A DNA stretch of 64,000 bases from Flavobacteriaceae bacterium UJ101 (GCA_001880285.1 CP016269.1:1498501-1562500), one strand, 5' to 3'; positions 46,148-55,382 are shown, counted from the first letter of the stretch. Translations and numbers: made by a program. The notes: a model not told the origin generated them from the letters alone.

Positions 46148-48730
46148 ATGGCAACGAACCCTAAAATTCAGCGTTATAATGAATCGGTAGTGTCTAAATA
46201 CCAGATTTATAACAGTATTTTAACAACCCTACCTTTTCACCGAGTACATAAAACGGGTGTGATGCTTCCACTTTTACATGAATTGTGTGAAGAAGGTTTT
46301 AAAAACAAAGAAAACCCTACCGATATTATCAATCGATTTTTTGATACGTATTATAATGGAATTTCTGAAAAAGAACGTATCGATATTTTGTTTCGTTTTA
46401 TTCAGTTTATTGAGCGTCAAGTAGTACTTTTTGATGCGGTAGAAGAAGCCTCTTTTGATATTGTAAATAATATGGAAGGATATGGTTCCATGCGAATGAC
46501 AAAAGAAGATGCAGAATCAAAGAATACTCAAGAAGAATTACAAGCTTTTTTAGAAGATTTTAAAGTGCGAATTGTTTTAACAGCACATCCCACACAGTTT
46601 TATCCAGGGCCTGTTTTAGGAATTATTAATGATTTGGCTGATGAAGTTAAAAAAGATGATATTTTAACCATAAAAAAATTATTAGCGCAACTGGGTAAAA
46701 CACCTTTTTTCAAAAAGAAGAAACCAACTCCTTATGATGAAGCTGTAAGTATTATGTGGTACTTAGAAAATGTTTTTTATGATACTTTTGGTGAAATCTA
46801 TCATTACATTGAACAGAATATTTACAAAGGAAAACCGATTGATAATTCCATTATCGATTTAGGATTTTGGCCAGGAGGAGATCGTGATGGAAATCCTTTT
46901 GTTACACCTGAGATTACAGAAGACGTTGGAAAAAAATTATACCAATCGATTATTCATTGTTACTATAATTCAATTAAAGCTTTAAAGAGAAGATTAACTT
47001 TTGTTGGAATTTATGATCGAATTGTAGCATTAGAAAGAAAATTATATGATAATACGATCAAACCATATCATGACGAATCGTTTACTTTAACTTCCTTTTT
47101 GGGAGAATTAGAAGCAATAAGAGCTGAATTGATTGAAAAACATCGTTCTTTATTTGTAGAACAATTGGATTTACTAATATGTCAAGTAAAATTATTTGGT
47201 TTTCATTTTGCATCTTTAGATATTAGACAAGATAGTCGTGTACATCATAAAGCATTTGTGTCCATTGTAGACGAATTGAAAAAAGAGGGTATAGCTTTAC
47301 TTCCAGAGAATTTTGAAGAACTTTCTGAAAAAGAACAGTTAGTGGTTTTAGGAGATATTAAAGGAAAAATTGATCCTAAATTGTTTGAAGATGAAATGGC
47401 TCGTAAAACGATTCAATCTATTTATGCGATGCAAAACATCCAAAAGCATAATGGAGAGCGTGGTTGTAATCGTTATATTATCAGTAATAATCAAACTGCG
47501 GTAAATGTAATGGAAACGTTTGCGATGCTAAATTTAACAAATTGGGAAAAATTAACTGTTGATATTATTCCATTATTTGAAACCGTTGATGATTTGCAAG
47601 GCGCTGATAAGGTTATGGAGTTATTGTATACAAACCCAGCATATGCTGCTCATTTAAAGTCAAGAGGAAACAAACAAACCATTATGTTAGGATTCTCTGA
47701 TGGAACTAAAGATGGAGGTTATTTTATGGCTAATTGGGGGATTTATCGTGCAAAAGAGAATCTAACAGCAATGGCCCGTAAATATGATATTGAAGTAGTC
47801 TTTTTTGATGGTAGAGGAGGACCTCCTGCGCGTGGAGGAGGGCAAACGCATCGCTTTTATTCTTCTTTAGGACCTACGATTGAAAATAAAGAAATTCAAT
47901 TAACCATTCAAGGGCAGACCATTAGCTCTAATTTTGGGTCTGATAAAGCAGCACAATTTAATATGGAACATTTGATTAGTGCAGGCGTAAGAGGAAAATT
48001 ATATAATACACAGAAATCATTGCTAAGTGAGGAGGAAAGAGACATAATTGAAACATTAGCAAATGTAAGTTATGAAGCGTATAATAATTTCAAAGCACAC
48101 CCGAAATTCTTACCCTATTTAGAAGAAATGAGTACGTTGAAATATTATGCTAAAACCAATATTGGTTCACGTCCTTCAAAACGTGGAAATAATTCAGAAC
48201 TAAAATTCTCAGATTTACGAGCAATTCCTTTTGTAGGTTCATGGTCACAATTAAAACAGAATGTTCCAGGGTTTTATGGAGTTGGAACAGCTCTGAAAAA
48301 ATATGAAGATGCAGGTGAATTTGAAAAAGTTCAGAAATTGTATCGATCCTCTCGATTCTTCAAAACCTTAATTGGTAATAGTATGATGTCCTTAAGTAAA
48401 TCCTTTTTTGATTTAACAGCGTATATGCAAAATGATCCTGAGTTTGGAGATTTTTGGACGATTATTCATGATGAGTATTTACTAACACAACGGTTAATTT
48501 TAAAGTTAGCAGGTTATGAAGTTCTGATGCAAAATAACCCAACAGGAAAATCTTCTATTGATGTAAGAGAATCCATTGTACTTCCTTTATTAACAATTCA
48601 ACAATTTGCTTTAAAGAAAGTTCGTGATATTCAATTGGAAAATGAAAATGATTCCATGTTAGAAGTTTACGAAAAAATTGTAACCCGTTCATTATTTGGG
48701 AATATTAATGCAAGTAGAAATTCAGCTTAA
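46148..48730 (+). CDS. ppc: Phosphoenolpyruvate carboxylase
   Basis: The 860-residue enzyme adds bicarbonate to phosphoenolpyruvate to give oxaloacetate, refilling the citric acid cycle. Catalytic motifs are VLTAHPTQFYPG (His147), GFWPGGDRDGNPFVTPE, MLGFSDGTKDGGY and the GRGGPPARGGGQTH loop near 556-569. Compared with the canonical enzyme the loop has PPA in place of TVG or similar, and the chain ends NINASRNSA in place of the common NTG end. These traits look like the flavobacterial subgroup as I remember it, so the enzyme is probably active. It is not in an operon. Confidence 0.93.
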   Translation: MATNPKIQRYNESVVSKYQIYNSILTTLPFHRVHKTGVMLPLLHELCEEGFKNKENPTDIINRFFDTYYNGISEKERIDILFRFIQFIERQVVLFDAVEEASFDIVNNMEGYGSMRMTKEDAESKNTQEELQAFLEDFKVRIVLTAHPTQFYPGPVLGIINDLADEVKKDDILTIKKLLAQLGKTPFFKKKKPTPYDEAVSIMWYLENVFYDTFGEIYHYIEQNIYKGKPIDNSIIDLGFWPGGDRDGNPFVTPEITEDVGKKLYQSIIHCYYNSIKALKRRLTFVGIYDRIVALERKLYDNTIKPYHDESFTLTSFLGELEAIRAELIEKHRSLFVEQLDLLICQVKLFGFHFASLDIRQDSRVHHKAFVSIVDELKKEGIALLPENFEELSEKEQLVVLGDIKGKIDPKLFEDEMARKTIQSIYAMQNIQKHNGERGCNRYIISNNQTAVNVMETFAMLNLTNWEKLTVDIIPLFETVDDLQGADKVMELLYTNPAYAAHLKSRGNKQTIMLGFSDGTKDGGYFMANWGIYRAKENLTAMARKYDIEVVFFDGRGGPPARGGGQTHRFYSSLGPTIENKEIQLTIQGQTISSNFGSDKAAQFNMEHLISAGVRGKLYNTQKSLLSEEERDIIETLANVSYEAYNNFKAHPKFLPYLEEMSTLKYYAKTNIGSRPSKRGNNSELKFSDLRAIPFVGSWSQLKQNVPGFYGVGTALKKYEDAGEFEKVQKLYRSSRFFKTLIGNSMMSLSKSFFDLTAYMQNDPEFGDFWTIIHDEYLLTQRLILKLAGYEVLMQNNPTGKSSIDVRESIVLPLLTIQQFALKKVRDIQLENENDSMLEVYEKIVTRSLFGNINASRNSA

Positions 48731-48744
48731 TCTATATTTTGTTT

Positions 48745-48787
48745 AATTACCTTAACAAGGTTTCAAACCTTGTTAAGGTAATTTTAT
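48745..48787. terminator. Long hairpin terminator between ppc and the repressor-like gene
   Basis: A 19-bp perfect inverted repeat (48745-48763 with 48765-48783, beginning AATTACCTTAACAAGG) with one base between. T residues follow on the plus strand; it also serves the convergent minus-strand gene. Confidence 0.85.
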
Positions 48788-49200
48788 TATAAATCTTCTG
48801 GAGTAATTCCCTTTTTTACTAAAATTTGTGATAAAGATTCCTTAACTGCTAATTGTTTTTCCAGTTCAATAAGCTTTCCCAGTACAGGGTGTTTTTTACA
48901 AGATTCAAAACGATCGATAACATATTGAATTTTTTCCTCATCTAAACTAGGATAATTAGAATCAGGTTCTGAAGTAAAATCAAGTTCTAAAAACATATTT
49001 CCTCTTCCTGTTAAAAGCCAAGTTGGATTGATATCAGGAAAAACATTTAGAATACTGTTTAAAGTTTCATCTTTAAGGTTAGAACCTCTTTTAAGTGCAA
49101 TTTGAATTGTGTTGTTAGAGAGTCCAACCTTCTTTTCAAACGCACTAATAGATAATCTGTTCTTATTGATAATTATTTTTACACGGTCTATAGGTTTCAT
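48787..49200 (-). CDS. XRE/CI-like helix-turn-helix repressor
   Basis: The 137-residue protein begins with a helix-turn-helix (about 11-40: NRLSISAFEKKVGLSNNTIQ) and has the PTWLLTGRGNMFLE segment typical of Bacteroidota phage-type repressors after the DNA-binding domain. The remaining 65 residues are acidic and helical, without an S24 peptidase domain, so it does not look self-cleaving. It is divergent from a small DNA-binding-like gene at 49310, a layout reminiscent of a CI/Cro switch. No phage genes flank it. Confidence 0.8.
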   Translation of the reverse strand: MKPIDRVKIIINKNRLSISAFEKKVGLSNNTIQIALKRGSNLKDETLNSILNVFPDINPTWLLTGRGNMFLELDFTSEPDSNYPSLDEEKIQYVIDRFESCKKHPVLGKLIELEKQLAVKESLSQILVKKGITPEDL

Positions 49201-49219
49201 AAAAAAGAACCTTCACTAC

Positions 49220-49255
49220 TCACAATAATCTAAAAAAACAAAATTTAGTTTGTGA
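49220..49255. promoter_or_regulatory. Candidate operator region of the divergent repressor pair
   Basis: TCACAA at 49220-49225 and TTGTGA at 49250-49255 are an exact inverted pair, and ACAAAATTTAGTTTGT at 49238-49253 is an imperfect palindrome overlapping the -33 element of the rightward promoter. Either could bind the repressor. Confidence 0.4.
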
Positions 49256-49280
49256 AATTAGAATATTGTTCGTATATTTG
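49249..49280 (+). promoter_or_regulatory. Promoter of the small DNA-binding-like gene
   Basis: TTTG at 49249-49252 and TATATTTG at 49273-49280, 20 bases apart, give a full Bacteroidota promoter. Confidence 0.7.
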
Positions 49281-49309
49281 CATTATATGTTTTCTACAAC
49301 AACGAAGAT

Positions 49310-49561
49310 ATGCAAAAAAAATCAGAAGAAATTTTAATTCATCATGAATTATCAAAAAACATAGCTAAAGAACTAGGAATAACGCACCAAACTGTTTTGA
49401 TGTCGAAAAAATATATCAATAACTCTAAAATTGCTAAAAACGTTCGAATGTTATGCAAGATTGCTTTACTAAAAGAAGCCGAGAGAATTAAAATTCAACC
49501 AATAGAAGATCGTAGATTAGAAAAGGAACTCAAAAGATATTTTGAGAGTATACAACTATAA
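49310..49561 (+). CDS. Small basic helix-turn-helix-like protein
   Basis: The 83-residue protein is basic. The segment LSKNIAKELGITHQTVLMSK (about 14-33) has the spacing of a helix-turn-helix, followed by a helical, Lys/Arg-rich tail. It has a full promoter directly upstream and is divergent from the CI-like repressor, so it may be the Cro-like partner, or simply a target gene. I do not recognise a named family. A 13-bp hairpin terminator follows at 49661. Confidence 0.65.
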   Translation: MQKKSEEILIHHELSKNIAKELGITHQTVLMSKKYINNSKIAKNVRMLCKIALLKEAERIKIQPIEDRRLEKELKRYFESIQL

Positions 49562-49660
49562 ATAGGGCGTTTGGTTTAGGTTTTCTGCTTGTAAATAAGT
49601 GATTAATTTTTCCCTAGAATTAATTGAAAAATTTATTTCATGTTGGTGGGAATTAGTGGA

Positions 49661-49695
49661 AAGAGTTAAGAACAAAGTTCTTAACTCTTGTTTTT
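49661..49695 (+). terminator. Terminator after the small helix-turn-helix gene
   Basis: AAGAGTTAAGAAC and its complement form a 13-bp stem around AAA, followed by GTTTTT. Confidence 0.85.
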
Positions 49696-49704
49696 AGTAT
49701 AAAA

Positions 49705-50514
49705 CTATTCCGCTAATCTAAACTTAACAGGAACTTGGTATTCCACATTAACCGAATTTCCCTTTTTATCTTTTCCGGGTATGATTACATCTCTTTTTCG
49801 ATTGAAGATCTTAGAAACCGCTTCAGAAGCTGCTTGATCTAAATCTTGATGTTTACTAGATTTTAAAATAGTTACCTTTTCAATAGAACCACTTTTATTT
49901 ACTATAAATTTAATCCACGTTTTTCCTTGTCTACCATCATTCATCGCATCTTCAGGGTATTCCAGTCCACGTAACAATGATTTTTGTGCCATTTTTGAAT
50001 TACAACGATCCAAATCTTTTCCTTCCTTTCCTTGACAACCTGGAAAGATAGGTTTTATAGTAACAGATCTATAAGGTATATCATCTTTTATTTTTGTAAT
50101 ATCAGAAGTAGAGGGTTTTCCTCCATTGGGTTTTGGTGGAACTATAACTGTGGTTTTTGACCCATTGATTGTATTGACCGGTGGAGGTGGAAGATTTGTT
50201 GGAGGTAAAGGGTTTTTAGGAGTATCCGTTTCATCCCTAACTTGTTTAATAATAACAGGGGTTTGTGGTTTGGGTGGTTCAATAATAGGTGGTTCAATTA
50301 TGGGCTCAGGTGGTTTGGGTTGTTCGATTATAATTCTTTCAATAGGCTCTTCATTGTTGTCTATGTAGCAAATGTCTACTTCTTTTTCTCTTATTGTTTC
50401 TGATTTAAAATTAACAGCAAAATACGCTAGGGTACAAGCTGTTATAAAGCCAATTCCTAAAAAAAGATTGGATCTTTTCTCTAAGCTAGCTTTGGGTGTT
50501 TTTTTTGTTTCCAT
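49705..50514 (-). CDS. tonB: TonB energy-transducing protein
   Basis: The 269-residue protein has one N-terminal membrane anchor (LFLGIGFITACTLAYFAVNF, about 17-36), a periplasmic Pro-rich spacer (for example PKPPEPIIEPP and PPTNLPPPPVN) and a C-terminal TonB domain (about 170-269) with GLEYPEDAMNDGRQGKTWIK and SKHQDLDQAASEAV. It passes energy from the inner-membrane proton gradient to TonB-dependent receptors. The partners ExbB and ExbD are not adjacent. It follows the Bacteroidota pattern of many TonB copies per genome. Confidence 0.9.
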   Translation of the reverse strand: METKKTPKASLEKRSNLFLGIGFITACTLAYFAVNFKSETIREKEVDICYIDNNEEPIERIIIEQPKPPEPIIEPPIIEPPKPQTPVIIKQVRDETDTPKNPLPPTNLPPPPVNTINGSKTTVIVPPKPNGGKPSTSDITKIKDDIPYRSVTIKPIFPGCQGKEGKDLDRCNSKMAQKSLLRGLEYPEDAMNDGRQGKTWIKFIVNKSGSIEKVTILKSSKHQDLDQAASEAVSKIFNRKRDVIIPGKDKKGNSVNVEYQVPVKFRLAE

Positions 50515-50763
50515 AATAGCTTTTTTTTAATTGTTTCACATTTTTAGATTGTATCTCGTTGTTATGATAAAATCACAATTTTCTTGCCGTTAATGATATT
50601 TGTTTACTAGTTAACATAGTTTTTTATTAATAAATTAATTTTAAAGGGTTTTTATTATGAAATGTTCTTTTTGAAGATTTGCTTTTGGTGAGTTAGTATG
50701 AAAATGATAATAAAAGTTGTAACATTTTTTATAAAAACCTACTTATATCATAAACTTAACCAT

Positions 50764-51534
50764 ATGATACAAGTTCAAAATGTTTCAAAATCTTTTCAAT
50801 TAAGCAAAAAAGAACGGAAAATAAGGCAAACAAATGAAGCTGAAATTTTTGCAGTAAAAGAAGTGAATATTCAGTGTCATCCAGGACGTATTTTCTCAAT
50901 TTTAGGACCTAATGGAGCTGGAAAAACAACTTTATTGCGCATGATTGCCACTATGATAACACCTACATCAGGTGAAATTGAAGTAGCAGGATATAATACA
51001 ATAACAGATCATTTAGAAGTACGAAAAAGGATCGGTTTTTTAACAGGGTCTACCGGACTTTATGAACGTTTTTCAGCAGATGAATTAATGGATTATCTTA
51101 AAAATATTTATCAAATCCCAAAAGACCAATTTAGATTTCAAAAGGGATATTTATTTGATTTATTAGGAATTCATGAATTTTCTACAAAGAAAATAGGGCA
51201 ATTATCAGTAGGGATGAAACAAAAAGTTTCTATTGCCCGAACGTTAATTCATAATCCCGAAGTTATCATTTTAGACGAACCAACCTCTGGATTGGATGTG
51301 ATTACAGCAAAAAACATTATTGAACTCATTCGAAATAGTAAAGACGAAGGTAAAACGGTTATTTTTTCTTCTCATATTATGTCAGAAGTCGATTTATTAT
51401 GTGATGATTTGGCTATTATGAATAAAGGAACTATCGTATTTAATGATACGATGGATTCTTTTAGAACACAAATGAAAACCTCAAATTTAACTGAAGAATT
51501 TATTCACATTATTGAAGAACACTCCAAAGCTTAA
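50764..51534 (+). CDS. ABC transporter ATP-binding protein, NatA-like
   Basis: The 256-residue ATPase has Walker A GPNGAGKTT, signature LSVGMKQK, Walker B VIILDEPTSGLD and switch His in FSSHIMSEVD. Sequence and layout resemble NatA of the sodium-exporting NatAB pump. I use the ATG at 50764 (MIQVQNVSKSF); an ATG at 50698 would add 22 residues unlike the family. Four bases separate it from the permease gene. Confidence 0.9.
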   Translation: MIQVQNVSKSFQLSKKERKIRQTNEAEIFAVKEVNIQCHPGRIFSILGPNGAGKTTLLRMIATMITPTSGEIEVAGYNTITDHLEVRKRIGFLTGSTGLYERFSADELMDYLKNIYQIPKDQFRFQKGYLFDLLGIHEFSTKKIGQLSVGMKQKVSIARTLIHNPEVIILDEPTSGLDVITAKNIIELIRNSKDEGKTVIFSSHIMSEVDLLCDDLAIMNKGTIVFNDTMDSFRTQMKTSNLTEEFIHIIEEHSKA

Positions 51535-51538
51535 AATT

Positions 51539-52717
51539 ATGAAAGTTATTATAACCATTATAAAAAAAGAATTGACCGAAATATTTAGAGATAAAAAAGT
51601 ATTGATCTCAACTATTATACTGCCTCTAGTTCTTTTCCCATTACTTTTTATAGGAATGAGCAAAGCTATAAGTTACTTTACGCAATCAGAATTAGAAAAA
51701 AAAGATAAACTCTATATTGAAAATATAGAAGAAATTCCCTTATTAGAAAATCTTTTTTCACAAGCTAATTTTGAATTGGTAAAAGAGGTAAAACATTCTG
51801 AAATTGATTCCTTGATTAAAGAAGAAGATTTAGCAGTGGCATTATTGTTCCCTAACAATATAAATCAGTATTTTCAAGAAAAGAAAACGGTTCCAATAGA
51901 GTTCCGATTTAAATCTTCTAATTTGATGATTGATAAAAAAGTAACCGCCGTTTTTGAGATATATAAAAATCAAGTTTTAGATCAAAGACTTGCTGATTTA
52001 CAACTTACAAAAGAAACGATAGAACCTGTAAAATTGGTACGAAAAGATATTGCAACCAATAAAGAAAAATATGGTAAAATTATAGGAGGACTTTTACCTT
52101 ATATGTTTATTATGTTAGGGTTTATGGGATGTATGTATTCAGCAATTGATTTATTTGCAGGAGAAAAAGAACGTAAAACCATTGAAACCTTACTTACTTT
52201 TCCAATTAGTAGAATGAAAATATTAGTGGGAAAATTTAGTGTTATTGTTATTACGGGTTTAATCTCAGTTTTGATTTCCTTTTTAGGAATGTTTTTGGCT
52301 ACGCAATTAACCAATATGGAATCTATGTCTTCTATTATTTCTGTGGATGCTATTTCAGGATTGGATATAGTGTTAGCTCTACTGTTACTCATTCCTTTGT
52401 TAGTTTTTTTTGCAGGAATTCTATCTCCCGTATCGATTTATTCAAAAACCTATAAAGAAGCAATGAGCTTAATTGGACAATTAAATTTGATTGTTTTAAT
52501 ACCCGCATTTGTTTCGATGCTACCTGGTATTGAGTTAAATTTTACAACAGCTTTTATACCTATATTAAATGTTGCTTTAGCGATTAAAGATATTTTTTCA
52601 GGAACATTAGACTATCAAATGTATATTTTGGTAATTCTTTCTCTGATTGCTTTTGCAGGAATTTCAGTCTGGTTTAGTAAAGGTAGATTTGAATCAGAAA
52701 CCAGTTTGTTAAATTAA
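51539..52717 (+). CDS. ABC transporter permease, NatB-like
   Basis: The 392-residue protein has about six or seven helices and the ABC-2 arrangement: an N-terminal helix (VLISTIILPLVLFPLLFIGM), a large extracytoplasmic loop (about 50-180), then the membrane core with SAIDLFAGEKERKTIETLLT (about 195-215), the coupling motif of ABC-2 exporters. It partners the NatA-like ATPase, and the pair may export sodium, though other substrates are possible. The TTG at 51512 overlaps the ATPase gene and is less likely as a start. Confidence 0.88.
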   Translation: MKVIITIIKKELTEIFRDKKVLISTIILPLVLFPLLFIGMSKAISYFTQSELEKKDKLYIENIEEIPLLENLFSQANFELVKEVKHSEIDSLIKEEDLAVALLFPNNINQYFQEKKTVPIEFRFKSSNLMIDKKVTAVFEIYKNQVLDQRLADLQLTKETIEPVKLVRKDIATNKEKYGKIIGGLLPYMFIMLGFMGCMYSAIDLFAGEKERKTIETLLTFPISRMKILVGKFSVIVITGLISVLISFLGMFLATQLTNMESMSSIISVDAISGLDIVLALLLLIPLLVFFAGILSPVSIYSKTYKEAMSLIGQLNLIVLIPAFVSMLPGIELNFTTAFIPILNVALAIKDIFSGTLDYQMYILVILSLIAFAGISVWFSKGRFESETSLLN

Positions 52718-52740
52718 ATTAGTACTTTTTATTTATTGAT

Positions 52741-52779
52741 GAAAAGGATGTGATTTTTGATAATTACGTCCTTTTCTTT
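52741..52779 (+). terminator. Terminator after the NatAB-like genes
   Basis: GAAAAGGA and TCCTTTTC pair across a long loop and TTTG follows. It overlaps the stop of the convergent tadA gene. Confidence 0.6.
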
Positions 52780-53207
52780 GCAAAAAAATCAAGCAAAAGT
52801 TGTTGGCATTCTTCTTTCATAATTCCGGAAATTACTTCAGTTTTAGGATGTAATTCTGTTTGTTTTGTAATAAAACCTCGCTTTTCATCTGAAGCTCCGT
52901 AAACCAATTTACCTAGTTGAGCCCAATATAAGGCACCTGCGCACATTGGGCAGGGTTCTAACGTAACATACAAAGTACATTCTTTTAGATATTTGCCTCC
53001 CAAATAATTAGCAGCAGAAGTGATGCATTGCATTTCTGCATGGGCGGTAACGTCCGTAAGCATTTCGGTTAAATTATGTCCTTTAGCAATAATTTTGTTA
53101 TTGATTACAACAATAGCACCTACTGGAACTTCATCCTGATCAAAAGCATTATGGGCTTGTTGTAAAGCAATTCGCATAAAATATTCATCGGTAAAAATAT
53201 CTTCCAT
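52764..53207 (-). CDS. tadA: tRNA-specific adenosine deaminase
   Basis: The 147-residue enzyme converts adenosine 34 of tRNA-Arg to inosine. Zinc and proton-shuttle residues are His56 and Glu58 in THAEMQ-type context (TAHAEMQ) and Cys86 and Cys89 in TLEPCPMCAGA. I take the ATG at 53207 (MEDIFTDEYFMRIA); an upstream start at 53243 would add 12 residues. The family also includes guanine deaminases, but VTLEPCPMCAGALYWAQ favours TadA. Confidence 0.92.
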   Translation of the reverse strand: MEDIFTDEYFMRIALQQAHNAFDQDEVPVGAIVVINNKIIAKGHNLTEMLTDVTAHAEMQCITSAANYLGGKYLKECTLYVTLEPCPMCAGALYWAQLGKLVYGASDEKRGFITKQTELHPKTEVISGIMKEECQQLLLDFFAKKRT

Positions 53208-53328
53208 AAAGAGTAATTTTCTAATAAAATACCAATCTACCAATAATCTGGACTACTATCCAAACATTTTTTTATAACTTTTTGCAACAAAAAATTAAAA
53301 GTGTGTCTTTTAAGTAGAAATAAGAAAC

Positions 53329-53880
53329 TTGAGTAACAAAAATATTAAACATACTATTTTATTGCAGCAATGCAAAAAGAATAATCGAAAAGCACAACTA
53401 AAGTTGTACCAATTGTATGCACCTATGGTTTATCAAGTTTCATATGGTATTGTGAAGCGAGAAGATGAAGCACAGGATATTTGCCAGGAAACTTTTATTG
53501 AAGCCTATAAAAAAATTATAGAAAAAGATTTTGAATATAGTTTTGGAGGTTGGTTAAAACGAGTTGCGATTAATAAATCATTGAATAGTATTCGAAAAAC
53601 AAAAAAAATATTTTTTGAAGAAGTAGAAGATCTTCAAGAAGAGGAGGGTGAAGAAATAGAAAAAGGTATTTCTTTTGAAATAATAAAAAAAGAATTGGAT
53701 CAGTTAGATGAAAAATATAGAATTGTGATTCAATTGTATTTAATAGAAGGTTATAAACATAAGGAAATTGCTGAAATGTTACAATTACCTGAAAATACAA
53801 CCAGAGCCCAATATGTAAGAGGAAAAAGAATTTTAAAGAAAAAATTAAATGAATTTAGAGGATTATATAAAGAAGCATAA
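53329..53880 (+). CDS. ECF-type RNA polymerase sigma factor
   Basis: The 183-residue protein has sigma region 2 (about 20-85, with APMVYQVSYGIVKREDEAQD and QETFIEAYKKI) and region 4 (about 125-175, EKYRIVIQLYLIEGYKHKEI with LPENTTRAQYVRGKRIL). It has no ATG near the start: the first in-frame ATG is inside region 2, so translation probably begins at TTG 53329. It overlaps by 32 bases a gene for a membrane protein with HEAT-like repeats, the likely anti-sigma factor, forming an operon with a DUF4097 protein. Confidence 0.9.
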   Translation: MSNKNIKHTILLQQCKKNNRKAQLKLYQLYAPMVYQVSYGIVKREDEAQDICQETFIEAYKKIIEKDFEYSFGGWLKRVAINKSLNSIRKTKKIFFEEVEDLQEEEGEEIEKGISFEIIKKELDQLDEKYRIVIQLYLIEGYKHKEIAEMLQLPENTTRAQYVRGKRILKKKLNEFRGLYKEA

Positions 53881-54448
53881 AGAGCAATTTAAAGCTGAAG
53901 TACCAACTGATTTAACAGAAGGTTTTGAAGCATTGTTAGATCAAGAACTTCCACAAAAAAAATCTAAGAAGAATTGGTTGTATTGGGGAAGTGGAATTGC
54001 AGCATCATTGGCATTATTATTAGCTGTTCAAGTTGTTTTACAAGAAAAGACTAATACAGTTGAAAAAGAAATTTTATTGGCAATGAATAATGAAGATTCT
54101 TCTATTGATCGATTAAAAGGAATTTATGAATACCAAGAATTACAAAAAGAAGATGATCAATTCATTGATAAATTAATAGAACTCTTAGAAAAAGAAGAAA
54201 ACAATAATGTTAAAATAGCCACTATTGATGCTTTAAAAGATTTTCCTAATAATGAGAAAGTAAGAAAAGCACTTATTGTGGCATTAGAAAATGAAAAAGA
54301 ACCGATTATACAAATAGAACTAATTAAAGCCATTTCTGAATTGAGGGAAAAGCGCGCAAAACCATCGCTTCAGAAAGTTATAAACAATCAAAAAACAATG
54401 GATTATGTTAAAGAAAGTGCGTTGTATACCTATAATCAACTTAAATAA
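53849..54448 (+). CDS. Probable anti-sigma factor with HEAT-like repeats
   Basis: The 199-residue protein starts inside the sigma gene. It has a short cytosolic N-terminus (DYIKKHKEQFKAEVPTDLTEG), one transmembrane helix (about 43-63: LYWGSGIAASLALLLAVQVV) and a periplasmic region of HEAT-like helices (IATIDALKDFPNNEKVRKAL, then IELIKAISELREKRAKPSL). The order sigma, single-pass protein and the overlap indicate an anti-sigma factor; HEAT repeats may receive the signal. Direct anti-sigma activity is inferred from position. Confidence 0.7.
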   Translation: MNLEDYIKKHKEQFKAEVPTDLTEGFEALLDQELPQKKSKKNWLYWGSGIAASLALLLAVQVVLQEKTNTVEKEILLAMNNEDSSIDRLKGIYEYQELQKEDDQFIDKLIELLEKEENNNVKIATIDALKDFPNNEKVRKALIVALENEKEPIIQIELIKAISELREKRAKPSLQKVINNQKTMDYVKESALYTYNQLK

Positions 54449-54455
54449 GAAGAAA

Positions 54456-55382
54456 ATGAAAACAATATTAGTCACATTATGCGCAGTGATTTCTGCCAGT
54501 GTATTTACACAAGAAATAAAAAATCATAAATTAAAAACAAAAGCTTCAACTTTTGAAATAAATGTTTTGTCATCTGATGTTTTAATAAAAGGTTATAATG
54601 GAGACGAAATTATAGTAAAAGAAACGATAGAAGTTTCTGATGATGTAGGGAATCATAAAGTATTTTTTATTGAAACAGATGATCACAATATTTCAGAAGA
54701 TTTTGATATTTCGTTCGATTCAAAATCCAAAGAATCATCTAAAACTAAAGAAAAAGAAGAAAGAAGAAAAGGGTTAAAGCCAATAAAAAAAGAAATGAAT
54801 TCTGATAGTCAGACAACGTTAAAAGAAAAAGATGATAAAGTAATTTTAACTAATTTTTCTTCAAATGGAGGTGATTTGCATAGAATTATGCTGACTGATT
54901 TCAATAAATCTAAATTTGAAATTAAAGTTCCTAATAAAATGAAAATTGTAGTGAAAAAGGGGAAGGGAATTTCACCTTTTATGCTAGGGAAAGATACACA
55001 GTTTAAAATAGAAAATTTTAAAGGGGAAATTGAAATAGCTTCTTTAAATCAAGATGTTGTATTAGAAAATGTTTCGAATTCGGCTTTAGTTAATACAATG
55101 TTAGGTGATATAGAAGCTACCTTTAATGATTTGGATCAAGATGCTGTTATATCGCTGATCAGTACTGCTGGATTTGTTGATATAAGTGTTCCATCAAAAG
55201 AAAATATTACGTTTGATTTAGAATCTATGACAGGAGAAATTTTAACTAATTTAGACTTAAAAGCAAAAGGAGAGAAAAATACATCAGCTTTTAGACAAAA
55301 ATACAAAGCAAATTATAATGGAGGAGGTAAAGTAATTCATTTAAAAAGTACAGCAGGCGATATTTATATCCGCAAAGAATAA
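54456..55382 (+). CDS. DUF4097-like secreted protein
   Basis: The 308-residue protein has a signal peptide (TLCAVISASVFTQ) and a beta-helix-like body, with strands such as IENFKGEIEIASLNQDVVLE, LVNTMLGDIEAT, STAGFVDISVP and SMTGEILTNLD. These alternate as in DUF4097 proteins, thought to be adhesin-like. A Lys/Glu/Ser-rich stretch (about 105-150) is a spacer. It ends the sigma/anti-sigma operon and may be a target or part of the sensing path. I use the ATG at 54456, after the anti-sigma stop. Confidence 0.75.
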   Translation: MKTILVTLCAVISASVFTQEIKNHKLKTKASTFEINVLSSDVLIKGYNGDEIIVKETIEVSDDVGNHKVFFIETDDHNISEDFDISFDSKSKESSKTKEKEERRKGLKPIKKEMNSDSQTTLKEKDDKVILTNFSSNGGDLHRIMLTDFNKSKFEIKVPNKMKIVVKKGKGISPFMLGKDTQFKIENFKGEIEIASLNQDVVLENVSNSALVNTMLGDIEATFNDLDQDAVISLISTAGFVDISVPSKENITFDLESMTGEILTNLDLKAKGEKNTSAFRQKYKANYNGGGKVIHLKSTAGDIYIRKE

